Shown piece after piece: positions 44,146-51,309 of a DNA stretch of 53,832 nt (its first letter is position 1; the number at the start of each line of letters is the position of its first letter). The stretch lies in assembly GCA_947565185.1 (NCBI GenBank), contig CANODU010000006.1, forward strand, positions 1 through 53,832, read 5' to 3'. The translations under genes were made by a program, and so were the position numbers. The DNA is from an uncultured Eggerthellaceae bacterium. GTDB lineage: Bacteria > Actinomycetota > Coriobacteriia > Coriobacteriales > Eggerthellaceae. The notes beneath the pieces were generated by a model. It did no database searches. It was given only the letters and a program-made list of their open reading frames with translations, and was not told the origin of the DNA.

Positions 44146-45000
44146 GTGAACATGAGATTGGAACCAGCGCGCCTGAGCATCGTGGAAGATGGCTCAGGCG
44201 TTCGCTTCTTCACGGATGCTGCCCTCGAAGAGGCGTGCGGCGTGCGCATCGGGTTCACGGGTCGTACCGGTGGCAAGAGCCCGAAGCCCTATGAATCGCT
44301 GAATCTGGGCCGCTTCGCCGGAGAAGGCGAGGGCGCAGCGTTGCGCAACATCGCTCATCTCATGGATGTCGTCGGCGCTTCGCGCTCATCGCTCTTGAAT
44401 CCCAAGCAAGTGCATGGCGTGGATATCGTCATGGTGGATGGCGCCGATCCGGATGCTTTGAGGGCGGCGCAGCGCGAGGCTGAAGCGGGGGCTGATGCTG
44501 TCGTGGTGGACGCGTCGGATGTGTTCGCGCTCTTGTGCTTCGCCGACTGCGTGCCTCTCATCATGGTGGCGCCCACGGGCGCCTTCGCTGTGGCCCATGC
44601 GGGGTGGCGCGGCACCTATGGGCGCATCGCATCGAAAACGCTTGGCGCTTTGGCGGATCATCTCGTGATCTGTGGTGCTTTCGCCCATCGCGAGGAAGCG
44701 GCCAGCGCATGCAACATCTACATCGGCCCCTATATCCACGCCGAATGCTTCGAAGTGGGTCAAGATACCTATGATCTCTTCGCTCTTGAGTTCGGCGCAT
44801 GTGCGCTGGCCTCTGAGCGCCATGTGGATCTGGGTGGTGCGCTGAGAGAGGATCTGATATCTGCCGGAGCCGATGCGTCTCGCATCGCCGATGTGGGCAT
44901 GTGCACGGCATGTCAGAGTGATGCCTTCTTCTCCTATCGAGCTGAAGGTGGGGTATGCGGACGCCACGGAGCGTTCGCCTTTCGGAGAGCAGGTCAGTGA
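44146..45000 (+). CDS. pgeF: Peptidoglycan editing factor / polyphenol oxidase family protein (YfiH/YlmD)
   Basis: A 284-residue cytosolic protein of the PgeF (laccase-domain) family, which removes wrongly incorporated L-Ser from UDP-MurNAc peptides and has purine nucleoside activity in some members. The metal-site residues are in NPKQVHGVDIV (His), CFADCVPLIMV (Cys) and AVAHAGWRGTYGRIA (His), with CNIYIGPYIHAECFEVG further on. The start may be GTG 44146 or ATG 44152. Its stop overlaps the ATG of the next gene (TGATG). Confidence 0.93.
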   Translation: MNMRLEPARLSIVEDGSGVRFFTDAALEEACGVRIGFTGRTGGKSPKPYESLNLGRFAGEGEGAALRNIAHLMDVVGASRSSLLNPKQVHGVDIVMVDGADPDALRAAQREAEAGADAVVVDASDVFALLCFADCVPLIMVAPTGAFAVAHAGWRGTYGRIASKTLGALADHLVICGAFAHREEAASACNIYIGPYIHAECFEVGQDTYDLFALEFGACALASERHVDLGGALREDLISAGADASRIADVGMCTACQSDAFFSYRAEGGVCGRHGAFAFRRAGQ

Positions 45001-45689
45001 TGGGCATCGCGAAGCGGTATGTGCGCGAGCGCGCACGGGTGGATGAGGTCTGCCAGCATGAGGGGCGCAACCCCGATGAGGTGCTCCTTCTGGCCGTTTC
45101 GAAGACGGTCGATGTGGAGGGTGCGCGGGATGCCTATCGCGCGGGTGCACGCACGTTTGGCGAGAATCGCCCTGATGAGCTTGTCCGCAAGGCTGCAGCG
45201 CTCCCAGATGCGCATTGGCATTTCATCGGCAACATCCAATCGCGCCGCATCCCTGATATCGTGGCGCATGCCGATCTCATCCATTCGCTCTATCAGGCGC
45301 GTCATGCGCACAAGATAGATGAAGCCGCAGGCAAGATGGGCAAGGTCCAAGACGTGCTCATCGAAGTGAACGTCTCAGGGGAGGAGTCCAAGAGCGGCGT
45401 GGCACCGGAAGAAGCGCTCTCGCTCGTGCAGGAGGCGGCGGCGCTGCCCCATCTGCGCGTGCGCGGCCTCATGACCATGGCGCCGCAAGGTGATCTTCGC
45501 GCCGCGCGGGCAAGCTTCGAAGGGCTCAAGTCCTTGCATGAGCAGATCAAGGCCGCGCTTCCCGCTGATCAGGCGATCTCCTTCGACCAGATCTCAGCGG
45601 GCATGAGTGAAGATTGGAAAGAGGCCGTGGCGTGCGGTTCTACCATCGTGCGCATCGGACGGGCGATATTCAGCGAAGAGTTCGAATAA
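45000..45689 (+). CDS. yggS: YggS/YlmE family PLP homeostasis protein
   Basis: A 229-residue PLP-binding protein with the fold of the alanine racemase N-domain. The Schiff-base lysine lies in LLAVSKTVDVE. FGENRPDELVRKAAAL, HFIGNIQSRR and GLMTMAPQGD are the family landmarks, and the C-terminus reads ISAGMSEDWKEAVACGSTIVRIGRAIF. It maintains PLP balance and is regularly found between pgeF and sepF. The ATG at 45000 overlaps the upstream stop; an AGGT-type ribosome-binding site is present. Confidence 0.95.
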   Translation: MGIAKRYVRERARVDEVCQHEGRNPDEVLLLAVSKTVDVEGARDAYRAGARTFGENRPDELVRKAAALPDAHWHFIGNIQSRRIPDIVAHADLIHSLYQARHAHKIDEAAGKMGKVQDVLIEVNVSGEESKSGVAPEEALSLVQEAAALPHLRVRGLMTMAPQGDLRAARASFEGLKSLHEQIKAALPADQAISFDQISAGMSEDWKEAVACGSTIVRIGRAIFSEEFE

Positions 45690-45806
45690 GTCAGCATATG
45701 ATGCAGACAAATGAGGTTTAATGGTCAAGAACGCTGACAGGCATGTTGGCGGACGAAGATGAAGCCACGTATCAGCGCATCTTCGCTATCAGTCAGGAGT
45801 CAAGGC

Positions 45807-46541
45807 ATGGCAAATACCAAGAGCGTGTTCGGTTCGATCAAGGAGAAGCTCGGACTGGAAGCACAACCGCAGACCGATGCGTATGACGAATACGATGAGT
45901 TCGAGGACTATGAAGAGGAATACGATGACTACGAGGACGAGGATCCCGGCTACAGCACGCGCTCTACGCGTGGGTCGCGCTCGTCGTTCAGCAACATCGG
46001 GCTTCCGCATCTGGTTTCGCGTTCTGATGCCGAAGAGAGCACGCGCAGCCGTTCCATCTCGCTGAACGCGAGCACCCCCTCCCGAGGTGGGCGCACCATG
46101 GTGGATTCGTCCTTGCCGCCTACCATGACGCCGGAGGGCACGGCAGCTGTCTCTGCTGCAGGCAATCGGCGCAGCGGTGAGGGCCTGGATTCCCTGTTCT
46201 CCTCCACAGCAAAATCGCGCACGGATTCGCCGTCTCTGCCCATCATCGGCGCAGCGGCCTCAAGCGTTGCTGGCAACCGCAAGCTGCAGGTCATCCGTCC
46301 TGTCACCTACGAGGATGCGGAGAACGTCACCACAGCCCTGAAGGCAGGGGATGTGGCAGTCCTTGCATTGGGCACCGTTCCCGAGGATCTCATGCATCGC
46401 CTCTTGGATTTCTCCTTCGGCGCCGCCAGCGCCCTTTCGGCTGCGGTGGAATGCGTCGGCCCGAAGGTCTTCGTTATCTGCCGGGGCGATGCGCTCTCTG
46501 AGGCTGAGCGCTTGAACCTCTCCTCGATGGGCGTCCTCTGA
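45807..46541 (+). CDS. sepF: Cell division protein SepF
   Basis: The FtsZ-binding membrane anchor protein, 244 residues. The N-terminus has the amphipathic membrane-targeting helix (MANTKSVFGSIKEKLGL), then an acidic Tyr-rich stretch (EYDEFEDYEEEYDDYEDED), a long disordered linker, and the conserved C-terminal SepF domain from about residue 157 (LQVIRPVTYEDAENV ... SAAVECVGPKVFVI). ATG 45807 follows AGGAG at seven bases. It lies two bases before proC. Confidence 0.95.
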   Translation: MANTKSVFGSIKEKLGLEAQPQTDAYDEYDEFEDYEEEYDDYEDEDPGYSTRSTRGSRSSFSNIGLPHLVSRSDAEESTRSRSISLNASTPSRGGRTMVDSSLPPTMTPEGTAAVSAAGNRRSGEGLDSLFSSTAKSRTDSPSLPIIGAAASSVAGNRKLQVIRPVTYEDAENVTTALKAGDVAVLALGTVPEDLMHRLLDFSFGAASALSAAVECVGPKVFVICRGDALSEAERLNLSSMGVL

Positions 46542-46543
46542 TC

Positions 46544-47392
46544 ATGGAGCCTGCCTTCGCTTGTGGGCGCATCTGCTTCATCGGCTGCGGCAAGATGGGC
46601 GAAGCCATGTTGGCTGGGTGGATGGCATCGGAAGATGATCGCATCCGCGCTTTCGCTTCCCGCGGTTTCGATGTGGTCGTTCCACGTGCGGAGCGCGCCG
46701 CAGAGCTAGCTGAGCGCTATGGCGTGCGCACCTTCGCGGATGCCTCTGAGGCGCCCTCAGATGCAAGCATCGTCATCGTGGCCGTGAAGCCGCAGATGAT
46801 AGGGGCGGTGCTCCCGCTCATGAAGCGCTCTGCTGCCTTCGCGGCTACACCCCCGCTGCTCATCTCCATTGCTGCCGGGGTACCCTCATCTCGCTTCGAA
46901 AGTACGTTCGGCAAGGAGGCGCATGTCATCCGTGTCATGCCGAACATGCCGCTTCAGGTGCGCGCAGGTGCCACCGTGGTAGCGAAAGGCGCCTCTGCTA
47001 CGGATGCAGAAGCGGCTTTCGTGAACGACCTCTTCGCTGTGCTGGGGGCATCCTTTATCGTGGATGAAGCGCAGATCGATGCTGCGTGCGCGCTCTCGGG
47101 TGGTGGGCCTGCGTATCTGGCTTATCTGGCAGAGTGCATGGCGGAAGCTGGGGTGCGTGCCGGGCTTGAGCCGCCGCTGGCAGAAGCGCTCGCGCGCCAA
47201 ACGCTGGCTGGCACAGGTGCATGCGTGGCGCAGATGCCGGTGTCGCTGGCTGACCTGCGTGCTTCGGTGTGCTCTCCGGGAGGAACCACGCTCGCAGCCC
47301 TTGCGGCCATGCAGGAAGGCGGCTTTCAGGAAGCGGTCTTCGAAGGCATCGCTTCTGCCGTGCAACGAGCAAAGGAGCTATCTACATGTTGA
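46544..47392 (+). CDS. proC: Pyrroline-5-carboxylate reductase
   Basis: The last step of proline synthesis (NAD(P)H-dependent). 282 residues with the Rossmann start ICFIGCGKMGEAMLAGW, VVAVKPQMIGAVL and the C-terminal signature ALSGGGPAYLAYLAECMAEAG ... LRASVCSPGGTTLAAL. It sits between sepF and yggT, a placement also seen in Gram-positive division clusters. Its stop lies inside the first codons of yggT. Confidence 0.96.
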   Translation: MEPAFACGRICFIGCGKMGEAMLAGWMASEDDRIRAFASRGFDVVVPRAERAAELAERYGVRTFADASEAPSDASIVIVAVKPQMIGAVLPLMKRSAAFAATPPLLISIAAGVPSSRFESTFGKEAHVIRVMPNMPLQVRAGATVVAKGASATDAEAAFVNDLFAVLGASFIVDEAQIDAACALSGGGPAYLAYLAECMAEAGVRAGLEPPLAEALARQTLAGTGACVAQMPVSLADLRASVCSPGGTTLAALAAMQEGGFQEAVFEGIASAVQRAKELSTC

Positions 47393-47640
47393 TGCGTCTC
47401 ATCGTAGAAGTGGTGGATATCTACACGTTCATCATCTTCGTCTACGTGATCTTGTCCTGGATCCCCTACAAGCAGGGGATCTTGTCCAACATCGATGAGG
47501 TCTTAGGCAAGCTCTGTGACCCATATCTTGATCTTTTCAAGAGATTCATCCCTCCTATTGGAGGAATGGTGGACATATCGCCTATCATAGCCATTGTTGT
47601 TTTACAATTGGTCGTACGATTGCTCTACATGCTCTTCTGA
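47386..47640 (+). CDS. YggT family membrane protein
   Basis: An 84-residue protein with two hydrophobic helices: VVDIYTFIIFVYVILSWIP and ISPIIAIVVLQLVVRLLYML. Between them is the YggT signature region LCDPYLDLFKRFIPPIGGMVDISP. The ATG (47386) follows AAGGAG at eight bases and overlaps the proC stop, so the longer open frame is not the gene. The family sits in division clusters beside sepF and divIVA and influences membrane/osmotic behaviour; its mechanism is unknown. Confidence 0.92.
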   Translation: MLMRLIVEVVDIYTFIIFVYVILSWIPYKQGILSNIDEVLGKLCDPYLDLFKRFIPPIGGMVDISPIIAIVVLQLVVRLLYMLF

Positions 47641-47690
47641 GCGTGAGGGCGCATAGGGTGCCATGAAGGTTGTAGCTGAAGGGACGCAAG

Positions 47691-48476
47691 ATGGCGATAA
47701 CGGCAGAGGATATCCACAATCAAAGCTTCTCCATTGACCGCAAGGGCTACGATGTCGACGAAGTCGATGTGTTCCTGGAGCATGTGGCCGATGAGATCGA
47801 TTATCTGAACGAGCGCATCGCTGAGCTTGAGGAAGAGCTCGAAGAGGCGCGCAATGCAGAGCCTGAGACCATCGTCGTCCATGAGACGGTGGAAGATGAT
47901 CAGGTCACTGGCGAGATAGCCACCGGTCCCAGCGCTGAGATCTTGGCGGCCAAGGATGACCGCATCGCTGAGCTGGAAGCGCAACTGGCAGAGAAGAACG
48001 CCAACGACAGCGCCATATCCCAGGCGCTCATCATCGCACAGCGCTCGGCAGATGAGATCATCGTCAAGGCGAATGCCCAAGCCTCTGAGACCATGCAGGA
48101 TGCGCGCGAAGAGGCTGATCGCATCATCAACCGTGCGAATGCTGACAGGCAGGACGTGCTGGATGCCATTCGCAAGCTCGAAGACGATCGCGAGGATACG
48201 CGCGAGGAATATGCTGACATCCTGCGGGACTTCATCGACGACGCTACGCGCAAGCTGAACGATCTGGGCTACGACGATGACATCGACTCCATCCCGGGCA
48301 TCGGGCGCGACGCTGGCGAGATCGAGGTCATCTATGAAGAGGATGTGGCGGCGGATTACACCACGCCCGCTCCTGCGGCTGCCGTTGTGGAAACGGCAAC
48401 GCCCGTTGCCAGCGTGTATGAGAAGGATCTCTCTGGCTTCGGCGATGTCGAAGATGATTTCGAGGATGTGGATTAG
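47691..48476 (+). CDS. divIVA: DivIVA/Wag31 polar growth and division protein
   Basis: 261 residues. The membrane-binding N-terminal domain reads ITAEDIHNQSFSIDRKGYDVDEVDVFLEHV. A long coiled coil (about 35-190) follows, then an acidic C-terminal tail that starts near a GYDDDIDSIPGIGRD segment. It recognises negatively curved membrane at poles and septa and recruits partners. It ends the division cluster and is closed by a strong terminator. Confidence 0.96.
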   Translation: MAITAEDIHNQSFSIDRKGYDVDEVDVFLEHVADEIDYLNERIAELEEELEEARNAEPETIVVHETVEDDQVTGEIATGPSAEILAAKDDRIAELEAQLAEKNANDSAISQALIIAQRSADEIIVKANAQASETMQDAREEADRIINRANADRQDVLDAIRKLEDDREDTREEYADILRDFIDDATRKLNDLGYDDDIDSIPGIGRDAGEIEVIYEEDVAADYTTPAPAAAVVETATPVASVYEKDLSGFGDVEDDFEDVD

Positions 48477-48507
48477 CCCACGCCTTCAGCTTTCCTGAGA
48501 TGATGCT

Positions 48508-48534
48508 GGCCCCGCCTGTGGCGGGGCCTTTTTT
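48508..48534 (+). terminator. Terminator of the division cluster
   Basis: GGCCCCGC-CTGTG-GCGGGGCC followed by six T residues; a textbook Rho-independent terminator 32 bases after divIVA. Confidence 0.95.
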
Positions 48535-48536
48535 GC

Positions 48537-48652
48537 GTGTATCACGGGGACGGAGGAAGTGTGTATCAGGGGGACGGAGGAGTGAGATGCGCGATCGCGC
48601 GTCTCACGCCTCCGTCCCCCTGATACACACTTCCTCCGTCCCCGTGATACAC
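48537..48652. repeat. 116-bp near-perfect palindrome
   Basis: The arms 48537-48580 and 48609-48652 are perfect 44-base reverse complements. Each arm contains two similar units (GTATCACGGGGACGGAGG and GTATCAGGGGGACGGAGG). The centre (TGAGA...TCTCA with a GCGATCGC core) is also nearly self-complementary. The GTATCAGGGGGACGGAGG/TGAGA unit also occurs at 1-66. It looks like a doubled REP/BIME element; no transposase is encoded in the window. Confidence 0.85.
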
Positions 48653-48713
48653 CCCTGCTACGCTCTTCCTGAAATGTACCTGAATGGGTCTGGTTGATTC
48701 TGTGATTTGACGC

Positions 48714-48738
48714 GAACACGTGTTCCGGCGCGTATAAT
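48714..48738 (+). promoter_or_regulatory. Promoter with palindromic operator; leaderless start predicted
   Basis: A perfect TATAAT (48733-48738) ends eight bases before the ATG at 48747, so transcription would start at or next to the start codon. The perfect 12-bp palindrome GAACACGTGTTC (48714-48725) lies in the -35/spacer region. TTGACG (48707-48712) is a possible -35, but its spacer of 20 is long. Confidence 0.6.
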
Positions 48739-48746
48739 GCGACGCA

Positions 48747-50564
48747 ATGCAAAGTAGAAGCAAATATGCTGCGGACGACTATGCTGATGCTGGTTCAGCG
48801 ATCAAGTTGAAGGCTTCTGAGCCTTTGTCTCCGAACGCCTTCGTGCAGATTCCCGTGGAAGAGCATCAGCAGCAGAATGCTGTCTACACGCCCGTTGCAC
48901 GCCAGAAGAAGATGCGCGTTCCGCGCGGCGGCAGCGTCGAGCGTCCGGTGCAGCGTTCCCCGAAGAAGCCGACGCGGCCTGTCCACTACGATGAGCCTCC
49001 GGCAGCTCCCATGCCGCCGTCTTTGCATATCTTCCTAGAGCCTGATCCTGACGAAGAGCCTCTGCGCACTGAAGAAGAGCCCGATAGCCTGGCGCAGTTC
49101 GTCGCCAGCTTCCCTCGGATCCCCGATGGGTTGATCTTCCAGACGGATGATGGATCGGCGGATGGGGAAGAGGATGCAGACGCCGAAGGGTCCGATGACC
49201 GCACGGGCGCATCGGATCATGAGGACCGCTTGATCGGCAAGCGCGACAGAGCGCATGGCTATCAAGATGAGATCGGCGTCGGTTCGGCAGGGTCATCGCA
49301 TGCACAGAGCAACATGCGGACACGCCAAGCTCCCAGCAACGAACGCGTGATGTCGGCAGTCAATCCGCGCTTCGAGAAGATGATCAGAGAAGCCGCCTCT
49401 CCGCGGCAGCGCTTCATGGACGCTCCAGCATCTCGCACGCCTTCGCAGGATCTGGATCGCATGCGCACGCAGGCCATATCTGGGCCGCTCGACCAGCAGC
49501 CTGGCGCTGCATCCCGTGCCTTCACCGGTGATCGGCGTTCTGGCATCAGTCCGAATCGCCCTCAAGGCCCTACCTCCTTCGGGCGCAATTCGCACCCGTT
49601 GCCTCCGCGCGGAGACAAGCAGATCAGCTACGTTTCGGTCGGCATGGCAGCGGGTGCGAACGCTCCGTGGCGCGCGGATGCACAACAGGCGTCATACATG
49701 CGCTCGCGCACGTCCTCATCGGGAGCGCATGGCTCTTCTCACGTGGCTCCTCCCGGTATGCGTCGCGCATCCGGCGCATCTACGCCCCGCTTCTCCTATG
49801 CTGCGCAGTCTTCCACCACGCCTCTCGGAAGCGCCGCTTTCCGAAAGGCTCCGTCCATTGCGCCCTCATCCATCCCCTCTCCCACCTCTGCTCCTCAGCC
49901 GCAGCCTGCTTCGTCGCTCGGGGAGCCGCTGGTGGATACGAGCGCCATCGAAGAGAGCACCATCTTCGATGAGCCGCCCATCTCCATCGCTGAGGGTATG
50001 AAGGATGCAGACAAGAGCCATAAGAAGGGACGCAAGCTCATCATCGTCGTGCTGATCCTCGTGATCATCGCCTTGGTGGGCGGCTTCGTCTTCATGAGCT
50101 CGCGTGGCGGCATCACCATTCCGGAGATAACCATCACCACCACTGATCATACGGGGACATCGGGTGCTGACGCCTCCAGCTCATCGGCGTCCGGCTCATC
50201 GGGGCCCACGCAGGAGTCAGCTGGCAGCGATGCGCCTGCAGCCAGCGGAGCCGGCTCGGTCATCTATCGCTACACGGCTAAGACGCCGGGCGGCATCGAA
50301 TACAGCGTGGAGGAGAGCACCACCTTCGATGCTCAGGGCAATTGCACATTCACTACCATGCGCATGCAGTTCCCCTCAGAGCAGGCTGCCAAGGACTTCA
50401 CGGACAGCCTTGCTCGCGACCTTGGGTCGAAATACACTCTGGATGACTTGAATGGCGCGAATGCGACGGTCACCGTCGATAACAGCGCGCTGGGCCTCAA
50501 TCGCGAAGACTATGAGAATGCCCTGCGCTACAGCGTGGATGACCTGGTCATCCTGAAGAAGTAG
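48747..50564 (+). CDS. Unrecognised single-pass membrane protein with long disordered tail (paralogue A)
   Basis: 605 residues, not recognised. Residues 1-425 are a low-complexity cytosolic region rich in Ser, Pro, Arg and Ala, with an acidic patch near 120-150. One membrane helix follows at about 430-452 (KLIIVVLILVIIALVGGFVF). Then comes a Ser/Gly/Ala linker and an extracytoplasmic domain of about 100 residues (503-605, VIYRYTAKTPGGIEYSVEE ...). That last domain is similar to the end of the protein at 51310-53337. It vaguely resembles YehR/DUF1307-type domains, which I do not assert. There is no ribosome-binding site; the promoter position predicts a leaderless mRNA. It lies directly after the division cluster and may serve the envelope, by position only. 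Confidence 0.8.
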   Translation: MQSRSKYAADDYADAGSAIKLKASEPLSPNAFVQIPVEEHQQQNAVYTPVARQKKMRVPRGGSVERPVQRSPKKPTRPVHYDEPPAAPMPPSLHIFLEPDPDEEPLRTEEEPDSLAQFVASFPRIPDGLIFQTDDGSADGEEDADAEGSDDRTGASDHEDRLIGKRDRAHGYQDEIGVGSAGSSHAQSNMRTRQAPSNERVMSAVNPRFEKMIREAASPRQRFMDAPASRTPSQDLDRMRTQAISGPLDQQPGAASRAFTGDRRSGISPNRPQGPTSFGRNSHPLPPRGDKQISYVSVGMAAGANAPWRADAQQASYMRSRTSSSGAHGSSHVAPPGMRRASGASTPRFSYAAQSSTTPLGSAAFRKAPSIAPSSIPSPTSAPQPQPASSLGEPLVDTSAIEESTIFDEPPISIAEGMKDADKSHKKGRKLIIVVLILVIIALVGGFVFMSSRGGITIPEITITTTDHTGTSGADASSSSASGSSGPTQESAGSDAPAASGAGSVIYRYTAKTPGGIEYSVEESTTFDAQGNCTFTTMRMQFPSEQAAKDFTDSLARDLGSKYTLDDLNGANATVTVDNSALGLNREDYENALRYSVDDLVILKK

Positions 50565-50669
50565 GGGAGCGCCATTGCACTATTTCGCGGAAGACATCTG
50601 TTCGTATTTCTGATATCATGAAAAACACACATTCTCAAATGCACTGGTACTGGAAGAGGAGAATGCACT

Positions 50670-51290
50670 TTGCAGATCGGCAGGACAGTCACGACGCGCA
50701 GAAGGGTGCATCGAAGCGCCTCTGATCGCGCGCATCGTGTCATTCGCTCGAAGGTGACAGGGGCTTGTCTGCTCGTATCAGCAGTGGCGCTCGCTGTCTA
50801 TGCTGTTCCCTGCTTCGCTGCCAGCATCTGGGATGAAGGCTTGGTCTCTCAACGCTCTGAGACGGTCTTCGCCGAACCCATCAATGACACTGCCTATCCG
50901 ACTGATGTCGCTGCAACGGCTCAGGCTGCAGACGCAACGGAAGCCGATGTTGCTGCGGGCGCTTCTGCGGTGCGCGCCGCTTCCAAGGTGAATGCATCGG
51001 TCACTGAGACCACAGGTCCTGGCATCGCGCTGGATGATACCGCCGTCTCGGCAGCGAAGAAGCGCGTGCAAGCGGTGACGGCTGCTCAGGTGGAGCGGGA
51101 CACGGTCATCGGCTCCATCGCTGCGGCGAAGCCCGCTGCTCCTGATCGCACGCTTGAATTGCTGACAGGCACCTTTGCGCTTCTGCTTGCACTCCTTTTC
51201 GGCATCTTGGGCACGCGCTCTATCGTCGTTGCCCGTCGCATGCGCGCTCGTGTCGCTGCTGCATCCTATGGACATGCCTTGAAAGCATGA
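50670..51290 (+). CDS. Unrecognised small protein with N- and C-terminal hydrophobic segments
   Basis: 206 residues, not recognised. It has a basic N-terminus, a hydrophobic segment at about 29-50 (VTGACLLVSAVALAVYAVPCFAA) that could be a signal peptide cleaved near CFAAS, and an Ala/Thr/Val-rich extracytoplasmic stretch. A C-terminal membrane helix (about 163-182, LLTGTFALLLALLFGILG) is followed by a basic tail. This is the layout of a wall- or membrane-anchored small exoprotein, without an LPXTG motif. The start is TTG with AGGAG eight bases upstream. It precedes paralogue B by 19 bases, so the two form an operon. Confidence 0.7.
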   Translation: MQIGRTVTTRRRVHRSASDRAHRVIRSKVTGACLLVSAVALAVYAVPCFAASIWDEGLVSQRSETVFAEPINDTAYPTDVAATAQAADATEADVAAGASAVRAASKVNASVTETTGPGIALDDTAVSAAKKRVQAVTAAQVERDTVIGSIAAAKPAAPDRTLELLTGTFALLLALLFGILGTRSIVVARRMRARVAAASYGHALKA

Positions 51291-51309
51291 TGGCTCTCAA
51301 AGGACTTAC

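Noticed and set aside
48537-48652. Origin or phage attachment site
   Set aside because: No DnaA boxes, integrase or tRNA end nearby; the unit is repeated at 1-66, so a REP-type repeat explains it better.
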